From: Hormiphora californensis | Taxonomy: Eukaryota; Ctenophora; Tentaculata; Cydippida; Pleurobrachiidae | Direction: 5' to 3' | Assembly: GCA_020137815.1 (NCBI GenBank) | Contig: CM035356.1 | Location: 2,845,063-2,909,062, forward strand | Length of the DNA: 64,000 nucleotides | Shown: positions 42,468-52,974 of the stretch, in pieces | Layout: the number at the start of each line of letters is the position of its first letter | Position numbering within the stretch: the first letter of the stretch is position 1 | Program-made: the position numbers and the translations under genes | Notes under the pieces: generated by a model | The model's input: only the letters and a program-made list of their open reading frames with translations | Database searches by the model: none | Told to the model about the DNA's origin: nothing

Positions 42468-42542
42468 CTGTCTGGGGGCACTGACCTGATCTGAGTGCAC
42501 AACAAAATGGAGAGTCCGGCTATGGCGCCTCATGTTCAGACA
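42468..42542. repeat. 60-bp palindrome family, diverged copy
   Basis: CTGTCTGGGGGCACTGACCT on the left and GGCGCCTCATGTTCAGACAG on the right; arms partly degraded. Confidence 0.6.
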
Positions 42543-42760
42543 GCTCTAGTCAGCGCTAAAAGTGAACGCGCAAATATTGTGCCGCGCTTCAGTTATAAAG
42601 GTACCGCGCGTACAATTGTTTTAGATCGCGTCGGTCAACAAATTTTAAACGACGCTTTTTTTTCCTAGGTCCCTTTTGGAATGCGCTGCAGCCCCCTCAT
42701 GCGCGCACCCCCGCAATATTATATTATAAGGGGCCTGCAACGTATGCCAAAGGTCCCTTA

Positions 42761-43031
42761 AAGTCCGATTTTTAATAATGTGAACGGGGGGCGAGCAAAA
42801 AACTTTCCCACGCACCGTGGGAAAGTTTTTCTTCGGTTGTTTCGATCATATCTCTGGCTCCTGATAAGATAAAGACTTGATCTTGAATGCATTGAAAAGG
42901 TCTTAAAATTATCTTTCCGATACTTTTGGGATCAAGTCTTAAGATTGTCAGGAACAGAATTTAGCACACGCAAATGGAATTAAGTGGAATTACGTGCGCG
43001 CCCCCCGTTCACATTATTAAAAATCGCACTT
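42761..43031. mobile_element. Mariner-like MITE, 271 bp
   Basis: TIRs starting AAGTCCGATTTTTAATAATG (right end complement reads CGCACTT), TA on both sides, and nested inner palindromes TTTCCCACGCACCGTGGGAAA and CTGATAAGATAAAGACTTGAT. Confidence 0.75.
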
Positions 43032-43132
43032 TAGGGCTTGAAAAGCGCTGCCTTATCCCGCGCTGCGGGGGCCAGCAACGTTTGCCAGCGTTAAAATCTG
43101 GGTGTTTTGGGAGTACTGACAAACGGTTTTTT

Positions 43133-43187
43133 AGGGTTAGGGCTAAAGTAGGGTTAGGGTTAGGGTTGGGGTTTGGGTTGGGGTTAG
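43133..43187 (+). repeat. Interstitial TTAGGG telomere-like tract
   Basis: About nine imperfect TTAGGG/TTGGGG/TTTGGG units, the animal telomere motif, inside a MITE-rich stretch and not at a sequence end. Confidence 0.85.
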
Positions 43188-43337
43188 GCCTTGACATTCC
43201 CTACCATATAAACTTTGAATCAGCCAAAACGGTTGAGTGGTTTGGCGGTTAGAGCCATTTTAGTGAATCAACTTTTTTGGCAGCGCGCACCTGTAAACAG
43301 GCCTCCAAACACCCAGATCGTAACGGCGCCCGTCCCT

Positions 43338-43538
43338 TAGGGATCCCTAAAAAAGTTCAGTATTTACACAGCGTTTACACCAGAGCGCTGTGATTGGCTG
43401 AAATTTCTGATGATTTTAAATTTAAGCCAATCACAGCGCAGATTTTGAAATTTTTCTTCCCACGCTACCGTGGGAAAATCCGAAATGGCTTAGCTGGTGT
43501 AAACGCTGTGTAAATACTGAACTTTTTTAGGGATCCCT
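43338..43538. mobile_element. TIR element (AGGGATCCCTAAAAAAG family), about 200 bp
   Basis: The left TIR (TAGGGATCCCTAAAAAAGTT continuing CAGTATTTACACAGCGTTTACACC) is mirrored at the right. An inner palindrome involves CCAATCACAGCG and its complement. Confidence 0.85.
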
Positions 43539-44029
43539 TTTAGTGGGCTGTGTAGTGATTTTTTTCCTTTCCCGTCGCTTTACAGAGTGCTGCAGAAAGT
43601 CCCTGAGTGTCCAGGCCGGGGCAGGGGCGCCAACTAAGGTCAGGGGGCGGGATTCCCTGCAAGCGTGGTCCAGAGAATTCAGAAACCCCCAGAATGTCCG
43701 ACAATTTTAAGCGTTTTAAAAAAATTTAAGCATTTCTGAGCCCCTGAAAATCTGCATACTCTGATATTCGGCGTATCATAATATCTAAAGCCGCTGTGTA
43801 GCTGAAGCCACCGTTAAAGCTTTCCGGAAATTGTGTTGATTGGACTCATCAATTTTATTGTTTCTGTGGGGCGTACATCTCTCCTCATAACGGACTGAAA
43901 GCTGAAAAGATGTTTACTGCTGCTGTGATTGAAATTTGACCACTTGAGCACGACTTTGAGCCGTTGCAACGATCAACGCTTTGACGTCCGTTTGATGAAA
44001 ACGCTGCCAAAAGCTGGTCAAAGCTGCTT

Positions 44030-44258
44030 AAAAAGTTCAGTCTTTACACCGTTTTTACACCAAGATCGGCGTGAGTCCGTATTTGCAGAGGTCCATTTTT
44101 TCGCCGTGGCGTTCCGTCAACAATTCCGTCATTTGTTGCCTTGCTTAGCACTATCTCGCCTTTAAAAATAAAAAGGGTTTGAACAACCGAGTTTTCTGCA
44201 AACAGGGAACCCCCGGTGTAGCTGCACTGTGTAAAGACTGAAATTTTTAGGGATCCCT
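44030..44258. mobile_element. TIR element, same family, about 230 bp
   Basis: AAAAGTTCAGTCTTTACACC on the left; GTGTAAAGACTGAAATTTTT followed by AGGGATCCCT on the right. It abuts the large inverted-repeat block that starts at 44259. Confidence 0.75.
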
Positions 44259-45443
44259 ATTATATCACGTGGCACAAGTTGTGCCGCACAACTATGTATC
44301 TAATATTTATAATCCTTCTAATTCTTGTCAAAATACGGCTTGACCTCATATTTTTGGGGGGCAAGCTAATTCCTTCACCAAGTGTTAGCTAGGGACCTCC
44401 TGAGACACCAAAAAAAAGTTTACAGCCCTACTCGTTGGGGGAGGTCATTTCCGGGCCACGCCCTTTTTAATAAAAAGCGTAACTACCCTTAGGAAAGGAG
44501 TAGAGACAAAATTAAGGGCACCAAAGTGTTCAGCGTCCTCGCATTAGTGGGGGTAGGTGCCGGAATTAAGTCTCTATCTCATCTGGTTAATTAGATAATT
44601 GGATAATTAGGTTTGTACATTACCGTTTGTTGGCTATATGGCTATAGCCACTTTGGAATGGTTTAAAGACTTTTCACTGGTGCCATTTTGTTAAGAAAAA
44701 AATTTTAATCTAAGAGTTGTGGAAAAATTTAGGCCCCATCTCTTACCGTTTTGGCGTTATTTGCGGTCAAAGAAGGTTAAATCAGCCGAAAATGCCAAAA
44801 AATGGGGGGATAATTGGCCAAAAATGCCAAAAATTGAGTAAATTGACCTTCTTTGACCGCAAATAACGCCAAAACGGTAAGAGATGGGTCCTACATTTTT
44901 CCACAACTCTTAGATTAAAACTTTTTTCTGAACAAAATGGCACCAGTGAAAAGTCTCTAATTCATTCCAAAGTGGTTATGCGCAAACCTAATTATCCAAT
45001 TATCTAATTAACCAGATGAGATAGAGACTTAATTCCGGCACCTACCCCCACTAATTCGAGGATGCTGATCATTTTAGTGCCCTCGGTTTTGTCTCTACTT
45101 CGTTCCTAACATGGCTATAGCCATATGGCCAGCAAACGGCTATGTGCATACCTAATTATCCAATTATCTAATTAACCAGATGAGATAGAGACTTAATTCC
45201 GGCACCTACCCCCACTAATGCGAGGACGCTGAACACTTTGGTGCCCTTAATTTTGTCTCTACTCCTTTCCTAAGGGTAGTTACGCTTTTTATTAAAAAGG
45301 GCGTGGCCCGGAAATGACCTCCCCCCAACGAGTAGGACTGTAAACTTTTTTTGGTGTCTCAGGAGGTCCCTAGCTAACATTAGGTGAAGGAATTAGCTTG
45401 CCCCCCAAAAATATGAGGTCATAGCAAGAATTGGATGGATTAA
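44259..45443. mobile_element. Large palindromic repeat, left bracket
   Basis: It starts ATTATATCACGTGGCACAAG. The first half (to about 44800) is mirrored by the second half (about 44820-45440) with repeated CCAGATGAGATAGAGACTTA motifs. The second half carries an extra copy of its middle part (45000-45200). Nearly the whole block recurs at 52975-54040. Non-coding. Confidence 0.85.
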
Positions 45444-45776
45444 CTCCTCTCAGCTACATTATGATAATGTCATTATCCCCAGAGGTAAACGGTCTAAAGT
45501 TAGGGTTGAAATACTTCACTTAGCAATTGATAACTAGTATGTGTGTGAGATTGAATGTGTCTGTATGTCTGTAAATCTGTCTGACAACAAACAAACAGAC
45601 AAAAAACAAACATACAAAAAACAAAAATACAAATTACAAAAATAACTCAATCAAACTAAAAAATCCTGCAAAAAGTTTGCCCTGACAACTTTTACAGGTT
45701 TTTATCGCTTGAAGATTACACAGTTCTATAATTTCATTACATACTTACTTGTCACGTACTATAATTACATACTTAC

Positions 45777-45966
45777 TCAGCTTTATGCACGTTGGTGGGT
45801 CACTGCTCCATCCATGTTGCAGTTGCCACGTTGCAACTGCCTGACATGTCAGTTTGGCCTCCCCAATCAGAACATGTTTCTTCTTACATTCCACTTCGAT
45901 AACACTTCCTACCTCTTGATTATCCCAGGAATGGGTTACCGATCCCTCTATAGTGACGTCTGGGCA
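45777..45966 (-). CDS. Sushi (CCP/SCR) domain exon, isolated
   Basis: A minus-strand frame codes one complement-control-protein module: CPDVTIEGSVTHSWDNQE, then VIEVECKKKHVLIGEAKLTC, then WSSDPPTCIKL. It has the four family cysteines, the conserved Gly and the final Trp-x(n)-Pro-x-Cys pattern. It is bounded by a plausible acceptor (CTTCAAG at 45967) and donor (CTGA|GTAAGT at 45775), with disagreement in phase at the acceptor. No neighbouring exon was found within the bracketed block, so it may be an exon of a larger secreted or membrane protein caught in a mobile block, or a gene fragment. Confidence 0.6.
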
Positions 45967-46424
45967 CTTGAAGTCTGGCACCCAGATTTTAACGTTTTCC
46001 GAAAAGCGCTGCCAGATGCGTTTGCCAACTGACGAGGCACGTTCTTGACAAAAAAACCCAAACTTTCCAGCCCCTGGACCCTGCTTGCGGGGGCTCTGCA
46101 CCCTGTGATGGGGAGTTTTACCCCAGGACCGCCGACCGAGGCTGCCGCTCCTGGCCCCGGACACCCTGGTGGCTGGACGACTTGCACCCCTGCCAATGTA
46201 CAGAGTACAGATACGCTTGACTTCTATATCGATTTTTATATCTGAACCGGTAAAAATCCGGTTTCGGCTGTTGGAATGCGCCGCAGGCCCCGGCCCGCAA
46301 CGAGGGGCCTTCCAATTTTGGCTGCTGAATCATAGTTTGGCATGTAATGTGTTTTTACAGTTTCTGTGTATGTATCCCGCAATGAGGGGCCTCGTTACTA
46401 GTGGATACTGGATTGTGTAAAAAA

Positions 46425-46461
46425 TAGAGAATAGAGGGACATTTTCCCTCTATTCTCTAAT
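46425..46461. repeat. Perfect hairpin upstream of intronless F-box/LRR gene
   Basis: TAGAGAATAGAGGGA and TCCCTCTATTCTCTA face each other across five bases, about 35 bases before the ATG. A regulatory role is unproven. Confidence 0.8.
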
Positions 46462-46495
46462 TTATATTCGCTAATGCTATAATTGTTATATAGCA

Positions 46496-47950
46496 ATGTC
46501 AAGAAGACGAAGAATGTCAAATCCAGAGGAAGATTGTAGTAGCCCGGAACGCAGCGTCAAGCAACTCAAGATAGATGAGGAGGTTGAGTCGGTACCGGAT
46601 AACCTTGTTCAACTCTTTCACCCAATATTTGAAGAATGGTCTACCGCTCCAGAAAGAGAGGGAGAACCGACCATCCACCGTCTACCTGAGGATACACTTT
46701 TTATTATTTTCAAATTTTTGAATCTCAAGGACATGGATGTTTATGCGATGGTGTGTAAGAGGTGGTATAATATGTTCCGGTCTGTTGCTTCATCAATTCG
46801 GTACTTTGATATAGGGCGCGGCACCTCAATGGCCACAGCAGCCAAAGTGATACTGTCAGGACGAGAAATGCTGCGACGAATCCATATGTGCCCGATGTGG
46901 TCACTAAACATTGAAATCTTTACTGCAATTGGATTGTGTAAGAATCTCACACATCTCAGGTTTGAAGGTGTGAAACTCGCCCAAACATTTTCTTCTAACC
47001 CACCTCCAGCGTTAGAAGTGCTATCGTTTTATCACTGCTTAAACTTAAATGAAAAATACTTAAAGTTGATACTGACCAATTTACCTAAATTGAAAGAGCT
47101 AGATATAAATCCCGGAGTGAATCTTGAGCAATCTTTTAGGCAATGGAAAGATTTAATCACGGGTGAATGTATTTCATTTTGTTTAAAAAGCAATCCGATA
47201 AGATCTCTTAAAATAGGTTTTTGTGATGATGTGTCACACCGAACTTTGATTCTCAACCTTAAACAGTTTTGTACCACTTTGGAAGAACTAGGAGTGTCCT
47301 CAAATTCGATCAGTGAACAGCCTCGAGACCCTGCTGAAGAAGAAGAAGACCCTGCTATACCATTGATACCTAAGATGAAAACACTAGATATAGTTATGCT
47401 TGACGGGCACATCGATATATCATTGTTATTGTTTGAGCGGTTACTGAACTCAATGCCGAATTTGGAGAACCTGAACTTTGACGGCACTTACGTGAGAACC
47501 TTCCAACCAATTGGGTTAATGCCGCAGTACCCAAATATGAACCAATTCATCGTGCCAATAATCAACAATTGTCCAAATCTTGCATCTCTGAAGTTTACTG
47601 GGATGATGTGTACAGAACTGGAGAAAGTCCAAAATCTTCATAAACTGAAAAGCCTTCACGCATCCCTTGACAAAGGAGAGGCTCATGATTGGTTAACACG
47701 GTGTCCCTCCCTCGTTAACTTGACCTTGAGATCTACAATCACTGATGATGACGTTGCTGCAGCGATAATTGCTCTGGAAAACCTTGAAACCCTGGACATA
47801 AACTTCTGCAAAAATATAACCGGGACTTTTTTGAAAAAGCTTGAAAACATTCAACGAATATCGCCTCGTCTTGTTATTAGATGCGATCTTGAAAATCTTG
47901 ATTCTAATTCATTCACAGCCTTTTATTCTTTTGTACTGCATCGGAAATAG
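46496..47950 (+). CDS. Intronless F-box/LRR protein, 484 aa
   Basis: A single open frame of 484 residues. Residues about 61-100 are an F-box (HRLPEDTLFIIFKFLNLKDM, then VYAMVCKRWYNMF), predicted to bind Skp1 in SCF ubiquitin ligases. The remainder is degenerate leucine-rich repeats (LTHLRFEGVKL, LKELDINPGV, LENLNFDGTY, LASLKFTG, LETLDINFCKN). Compared with the partial copy at 51405-52387, its end is altered: after about 47918 the sequence diverges and stops at FYSFVLHRK, whereas the other copy leads to an acidic EENADD-repeat tail. Degenerate remnants of that repeat follow here (47990-48230). It differs from the multi-exon F-box gene at 11.2 kb in sequence and structure. Lack of introns and the flanking inverted repeats suggest a retrocopy or a transposon-carried gene (inference). 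Confidence 0.85.
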   Translation: MSRRRRMSNPEEDCSSPERSVKQLKIDEEVESVPDNLVQLFHPIFEEWSTAPEREGEPTIHRLPEDTLFIIFKFLNLKDMDVYAMVCKRWYNMFRSVASSIRYFDIGRGTSMATAAKVILSGREMLRRIHMCPMWSLNIEIFTAIGLCKNLTHLRFEGVKLAQTFSSNPPPALEVLSFYHCLNLNEKYLKLILTNLPKLKELDINPGVNLEQSFRQWKDLITGECISFCLKSNPIRSLKIGFCDDVSHRTLILNLKQFCTTLEELGVSSNSISEQPRDPAEEEEDPAIPLIPKMKTLDIVMLDGHIDISLLLFERLLNSMPNLENLNFDGTYVRTFQPIGLMPQYPNMNQFIVPIINNCPNLASLKFTGMMCTELEKVQNLHKLKSLHASLDKGEAHDWLTRCPSLVNLTLRSTITDDDVAAAIIALENLETLDINFCKNITGTFLKKLENIQRISPRLVIRCDLENLDSNSFTAFYSFVLHRK

Positions 47951-48229
47951 TTTACCTAGCACTGGTTTATTATAGCGTCCCCGACAAGCGAAGAAGCTGC
48001 AGATGATGAGAACATGGCAGATGTGAAGAAAATTGCAGGATTAAGAATAATGCAGTAGATAGAAATTTGCAGATGGATAAGAACTGCACGCATGTGTTAA
48101 GAAAATCAGATGATGACAGAAACTGCGATCTCGAGAAAATGCCGTTCTGGATTAAGAAAATCACGATGATGAGAGAATTGCAGGTATGTGTAAGTTACAT
48201 TAGCCCTGAAGATTCAAACGGGTGCGAAG

Positions 48230-51200
48230 TGAACACTTTCGGGGTCTTTAGGTCTGATTTTATTGGCCCTTCCCATTCTCCCGTTGCCATTAGGGTGTAT
48301 GCAGTTTTGGCTGCACAGTACCTCAGATGGTCGGTGATCGGGGCGGTGTTTGTGATTGTGTCTAGGGCTGTTGATGGCGTCGAGGGCATGGCCCCAGTTA
48401 CCATCTTGAGTGCTAGCCTCTGTACCCTTATCATGTTTTCTTTGTTTGTTTTGGTTCGCATTGCATTAGCCCAGACCATTGCCCCGTAGCATAAGGTGGG
48501 TCTCACTATTGCAGTGTATATCCATAGGGCCGTTTTAGGGTTTAGTCCCCACGTGGGTCCCACCACTTTACGGCACTGCATCAGGATATTTTTTGCTTTT
48601 TTTATTTGTTTGTTTACGTGCTCGTTCCAGTTCAGTTTGCTGTCAAGGGTAATCCCTAGAAACTTCGTGGATTCGGACACTTTGATAGGGTTACCCTGAA
48701 TTTTGATCGGGTTTCCAATTTTCACATTTTTTCGATGGGTGAATATGACTACATGCGATTTCAGGGCACTTAGTTTGAGCCCTACTGTCTTACACCAGGC
48801 GTTTATGGAATTAAGCCCCTTCTGGGTCGCGTCCCTTAGAGGGAGTATGTCCGCAGAGGGTCCATTTCTTCCGGAGGGCATTGTGGTTGCTACTATATGA
48901 CATAAGTCATCCGCAAAGCCCTGTAGTTCACCTGGTATATTCTTTTTGCTATGGTTTAGTAGATCGTCCATTACCAGGTTCCATAGGAACGGGGAAAGTA
49001 TTCCTCCCTGGGGACAACCCCGGGTGGCTCTTATAGTAAGGGACTCTTCCATTAGGTTCGTGGTTATTTCGCGGTTTGAGATCATGTAGGTGATCCAGAC
49101 CGCTGTTCTTTTGTCGCGTAGCTTTGCATGAAGGGCTCTTTCCATAGCTTGGAATGCCACATTATCGAAGGCTCCCTCGATGTCCAAGAACGTACCCAGG
49201 GCAATGCCCTTGTGCATGAGGGTGCCTTCGAGTTTGCGTACTACTTTATGGAGGGCTGTTTCTGTTGAAACGCCTCTTCTAAATCCATATTGCGACTTGT
49301 TTAATTTTTTGTGTACTTTTTGGTCTACCTCAATGTGCCATAGAATTAACCGTTCCATGAGTTTGTGGAGGTTTGACGCAAGGGTTATTGTTCGGTATGA
49401 TTTAGGCATACGATAGTCATCCTTTCCTGGCTTGGGCAGGTAGATGGCTTCTGCTTCCTGCCAGGATTTGGGGGTTACCCCTAGACTGTACGATGCCTTA
49501 GCTATCTTTGCAAATGGTTCAGCAATAATGTCTGCTACTTTTTGCATCATGATGGGCCTGATGCCATCCGGCCCAGCAGCTGTTAAGGGTTTAAATTCCC
49601 TCAGCGCCTTGATGATACGTGTTTTCGAGAATGTTTTTTCATCAGACCACTCCCCTTCTGGGGCTTCAGTTTTGTCCTTGAGGGAGGGTCTAGTTAAGTG
49701 GTCCTCGCCAAAGTGAACCTCTGCCATTATCTGGAGGGTTTCTTTAGGGGACTGTGATAGTTCACCTTTTGCATCAAAGATACAGCTGAGATTATAATCT
49801 TTACTGTTCTTGAGCACTTGGCTAACCTTCTGGGCATCTGAATATGCATCGAGATCTTCAGCCCATATTTTCCAGTTTTTAAATTTAGACTGGTTTTTGG
49901 TTTTTGTGTATTTGTTTCGAGCTGTTTTTGCTGAGTCCCAGTCCTGATGCACTTTCGTGGTCTGGGCGTGTCTCAGTTTATCAAACATTTCTTCCCTAGC
50001 TGCCTTGACCTCCCCACTGAGCCACGGGGGGTCTTTGGAGTGGGCGGAAACGTATGTTTTTGGGGTACACTTGTAGTATGCCCACAGCATCAGTTCTATT
50101 AGTTTTTCGTTGGCTGTTTCAAGTTCTTCGGCGTTTGATATTACCATTTCTGTCAGTCCTGTTTCTTCTAGGCCCTTTTCCACAAGTTGTCTATATAGGG
50201 CCCAGTTTGTTTTCTTAATATTGTAGAATGAGCGGATCTTGCTACCATCCATGTCCCTCAACACAAATGTGATGGGTACGTGGTCGGATCTGCATTTTCC
50301 TTCTACTGTCTGCCAGTCTTGTATCATGTCCAGTGCATGGTTGTTGGTCATGGTAAGATCTAGCACATTTTTTCTTGTTCCATTGTCGAAAGTGTGGGGG
50401 CAATTCACGTTCGATACATGCAGATCGAGATCTACAATGGCATCTAATAGTGCATCTCCCCTTTTCTTCCCAATAGGATCTTTAACCAGTGCCCCCCAAC
50501 TAGTGTTGTGGGCGTTGGTATCAGATCCAATTACTAGTTTCAGGTTATTTCTTTTTGCGTGGGCTGCCAACTCTCCTAGTAATTTAGGAGGGCATTCTAG
50601 CTCTCTGTCCATGTACATTGAGCATAAAATGACTGATTTGGTGCCCAGTTTGACAAGGATAGTGACTGTGTCCCTGTCAGTGAATTTGTCAAGGAGAAAT
50701 ACGTTCCTCCCTAGGTTACTATTGATCAAGATGCTCGCACGTGGTCTCTGAGCCCTTTTGTCATATAGGGCAGAGAATCCTCCGCTGGCTCTAACTTTAG
50801 ATGTTTTCCCTATAATAGGTGGTTCTTGGGCTAGGATAATTTGTGATCGTGTTTGGTTACAGGTGATTATGTCATCCCATGCTTCATGACTTTTATGGAG
50901 GTTAATTTGTGTTACTCTGATGTTTTTACTTATTTTCTTGGCTGCTGAGGGTCCTGGAGGCGGCCCTAGACTCTGCTGCCCCTCCTTCTGGGGTGGGGGC
51001 GGCAGATTGTCTTGGGCTCCGCGGGCAGTGTTGGACCTCCCTGTCCCTTCCTTTCGGAGGGTCATTTGGATTCCACCTGCACTATTCGGGGCTGCGATTT
51101 GACTCTTCTGCCCTTTCCCTGTCGCTACACTGCCCGAATCTCCATCATTTAGAAGGTCAGCATCTCTTACGGGCGATAGTCCCGTTTTACAGGGGCTGGT

Positions 51201-51404
51201 GCCCTCATGTAATGGAGGGTGCTCCCCGGATAGAGGGTGCTCCCTGAAGGGCCCTCCTGGGATGGGGGCCCTGTGCGGAGTTGCTGAGAGTCCTCTAGCT
51301 ATTTGGGGGAGATAAGGGTAGTGAGAGTCCTCACTTAGATGGTTTGTGAAGGTAATATAATTCTCCATATAGCATGGGATTATGGCGGGTCAGTAATGAT
51401 ATGC
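48230..51404 (-). mobile_element. Non-LTR retrotransposon (LINE) with intact EN and RT
   Basis: Minus-strand frame 51368-48195 codes 1,057 residues. About 150-380 is an APE-type endonuclease (QINLHKSHEAW, QEPPIIGK, GSDTNAHNTSWG, SDHVPITF). About 580-860 is reverse transcriptase (SQYGFRRGVSTETAL, FLDIEGAFDN, RGCPQGGILSPFLWN, catalytic GFADDL, FLGITLDSKLNWNEH). The last residues (HPFESSGLM) are read from F-box gene sequence, so the element's own 3' end and UTR are missing. No ORF1 is present. The layout resembles Jockey/I-group LINEs; which clade is not decided here. It sits between two copies of the same about 925-base stretch of the F-box/LRR gene. Confidence 0.88.
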
Positions 51405-52387
51405 CCCAAATTCGATCAGTGAACAGCCTCGAGACCCTGCTGAAGAAGAAGACCCTGCTATACCATTGATGCCTAAGATGAAAACACTAGATATAGTTAT
51501 GCTTGACGGGCACATCGATATATCATTGTTATTGTTTGAGCGGTTACTGAACTCAATGCCGAATTTGGAGAACCTGAACTTTGACGGCACTTACGTGAGA
51601 ACCTTCCAACCAATTGGGTTAATGCCGCAGTACCCAAATATGAACCAATTCATCGTGCCAATAATCAACAATTGTCCAAATCTTGTATCTCTGAAGTTTA
51701 CTGGGATGATGTGTACAGAACTGGAGAAAGTCCAAAATCTTCATAAACTGAAAAGCCTTCACGCATCCCTTGACAAAGGAGAGGCTCATGATTGGTTAAC
51801 ACGGTGTCCCTCCCTCGTTAACTTGACCTTGAGATCTACAATCACTGATGATGACGTTGCTGCAGCGATAATTGCTCTGGAAAACCTTGAAACCCTGGAC
51901 ATAAACTTCTGCAAAAATATAACCGGGACTTTTTTGAAAAAGCTTGAAAACATTCAACGAATATCGCCTCGTCTTGTTATTAGATGCGATCTTGAAAATC
52001 TTGATTCTAATTCCACACCAGCCTTTATTTCTTTGAATGTACGAGAAAAATTTACCTACATTGGTTTATTATAAGCAGTCCTCCGAACAACCTGAAGAAA
52101 ATGCAGATGATGAAGAAAATGCAGATGATGAAGAAAATGCAGATGATGAAGAAAATGCAGATGATGAAGAAAATGCAGATGATGAAGAAAATGCAGATGA
52201 TGAAGAAAATGCAGATGATGAAGAAAATGCAGATGATGAAGAAAATGCAGATGATGAAGAAAATGCAGATGATGAAGAAAATGCAGATGATGATGTAAGT
52301 TCATTAGACACTGAAGATTCAAACGGTGAAGAGTCAACATCAAACAGTTCTGATAATAATGATTATCAGGATGAAAGTAGTGACTAG
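51405..52387 (+). pseudogene. Partial second copy of the intronless F-box/LRR gene
   Basis: It begins AAATTCGATCAGTGAACAGC, corresponding to 47304 of the first copy, and runs nearly identically (a 3-base deletion and a few substitutions) to about 52010, coding LRRs without F-box or start. The LRR frame then stops at 52072-52074. A different frame (52037-52387) reads on through 11 EENADD hexapeptides and an acidic Ser/Asp tail (SSLDTEDSNGEESTS), so a frame slip near 52030-52070 separates LRR and tail. It shows what the ancestral C-terminus may have been. Confidence 0.8.
52098..52296 (+). repeat. 18-bp repeat coding EENADD, about 11 units
   Basis: GAAGAAAATGCAGATGAT repeated with no visible variation, in frame, coding an acidic hexapeptide tail. 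Frames on the other strand (HHLHFL, SSSAFS) are artefacts. Confidence 0.95.
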
Positions 52388-52787
52388 AATAGTACACTGG
52401 TAAAAGAGAGTGTGAGTTATCACTCGATGTATGTAGCATGTGTGATAATCTTTTTACAATTTATTATGTGAGACGACCCAATTTATGGGGTGCATTATAT
52501 CCGTCTAATTTCACTTTTCACTCTAGTCCGAGGTGACAACTGAAAAGAGATGGAAATGTGCCCCATATACCTTGGCGTGACACAATGATTCTTTTAGCAT
52601 GTTTTAAATCACCGTGTTTCAAATTCTACTCCTCTCAGCTACATTGTTTGTTTGTTTGTTTGTCACTAAACCATGGGATACGCTCAGCAAACCTCCATAC
52701 CAACCCGGGTATGTGGTAACTATGGCGCTGAGTCCCTTTCTCTCCCCTGGGAGAGAAAGAGACTCATGGTTTAAATTTCTGGAACAT

Positions 52788-52916
52788 TTGAGAGGATCTT
52801 GGTCCGTTAGGTAACGTTTTGCCTTTGAGAGGGTCTTGGTCGGGTAGGTAACATTTTGCATTTGAGAGGGTCTTGGTCTTGAAAATAGGTAACGTTTTGC
52901 CTTTAAGAGGATCTTT
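52788..52916. repeat. About 40-bp tandem repeat, four imperfect copies
   Basis: GAGAGGATCTTGGTC ... AGGTAACGTTTTGCCTTTGA repeated to the inner edge of the right bracket. Confidence 0.8.
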
Positions 52917-52974
52917 CTCAGCTACATTATGATAATGTCATTATCCCCAGAGGTTGTGTTTCAAATTCTACTTA

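Noticed and set aside
43133-43187. Chromosome end
   Set aside because: The TTAGGG tract is short, imperfect and flanked on both sides by ordinary sequence.
48703-50751. Several plus-strand frames of 60-170 residues
   Set aside because: Antisense shadows of the LINE reverse transcriptase frame.
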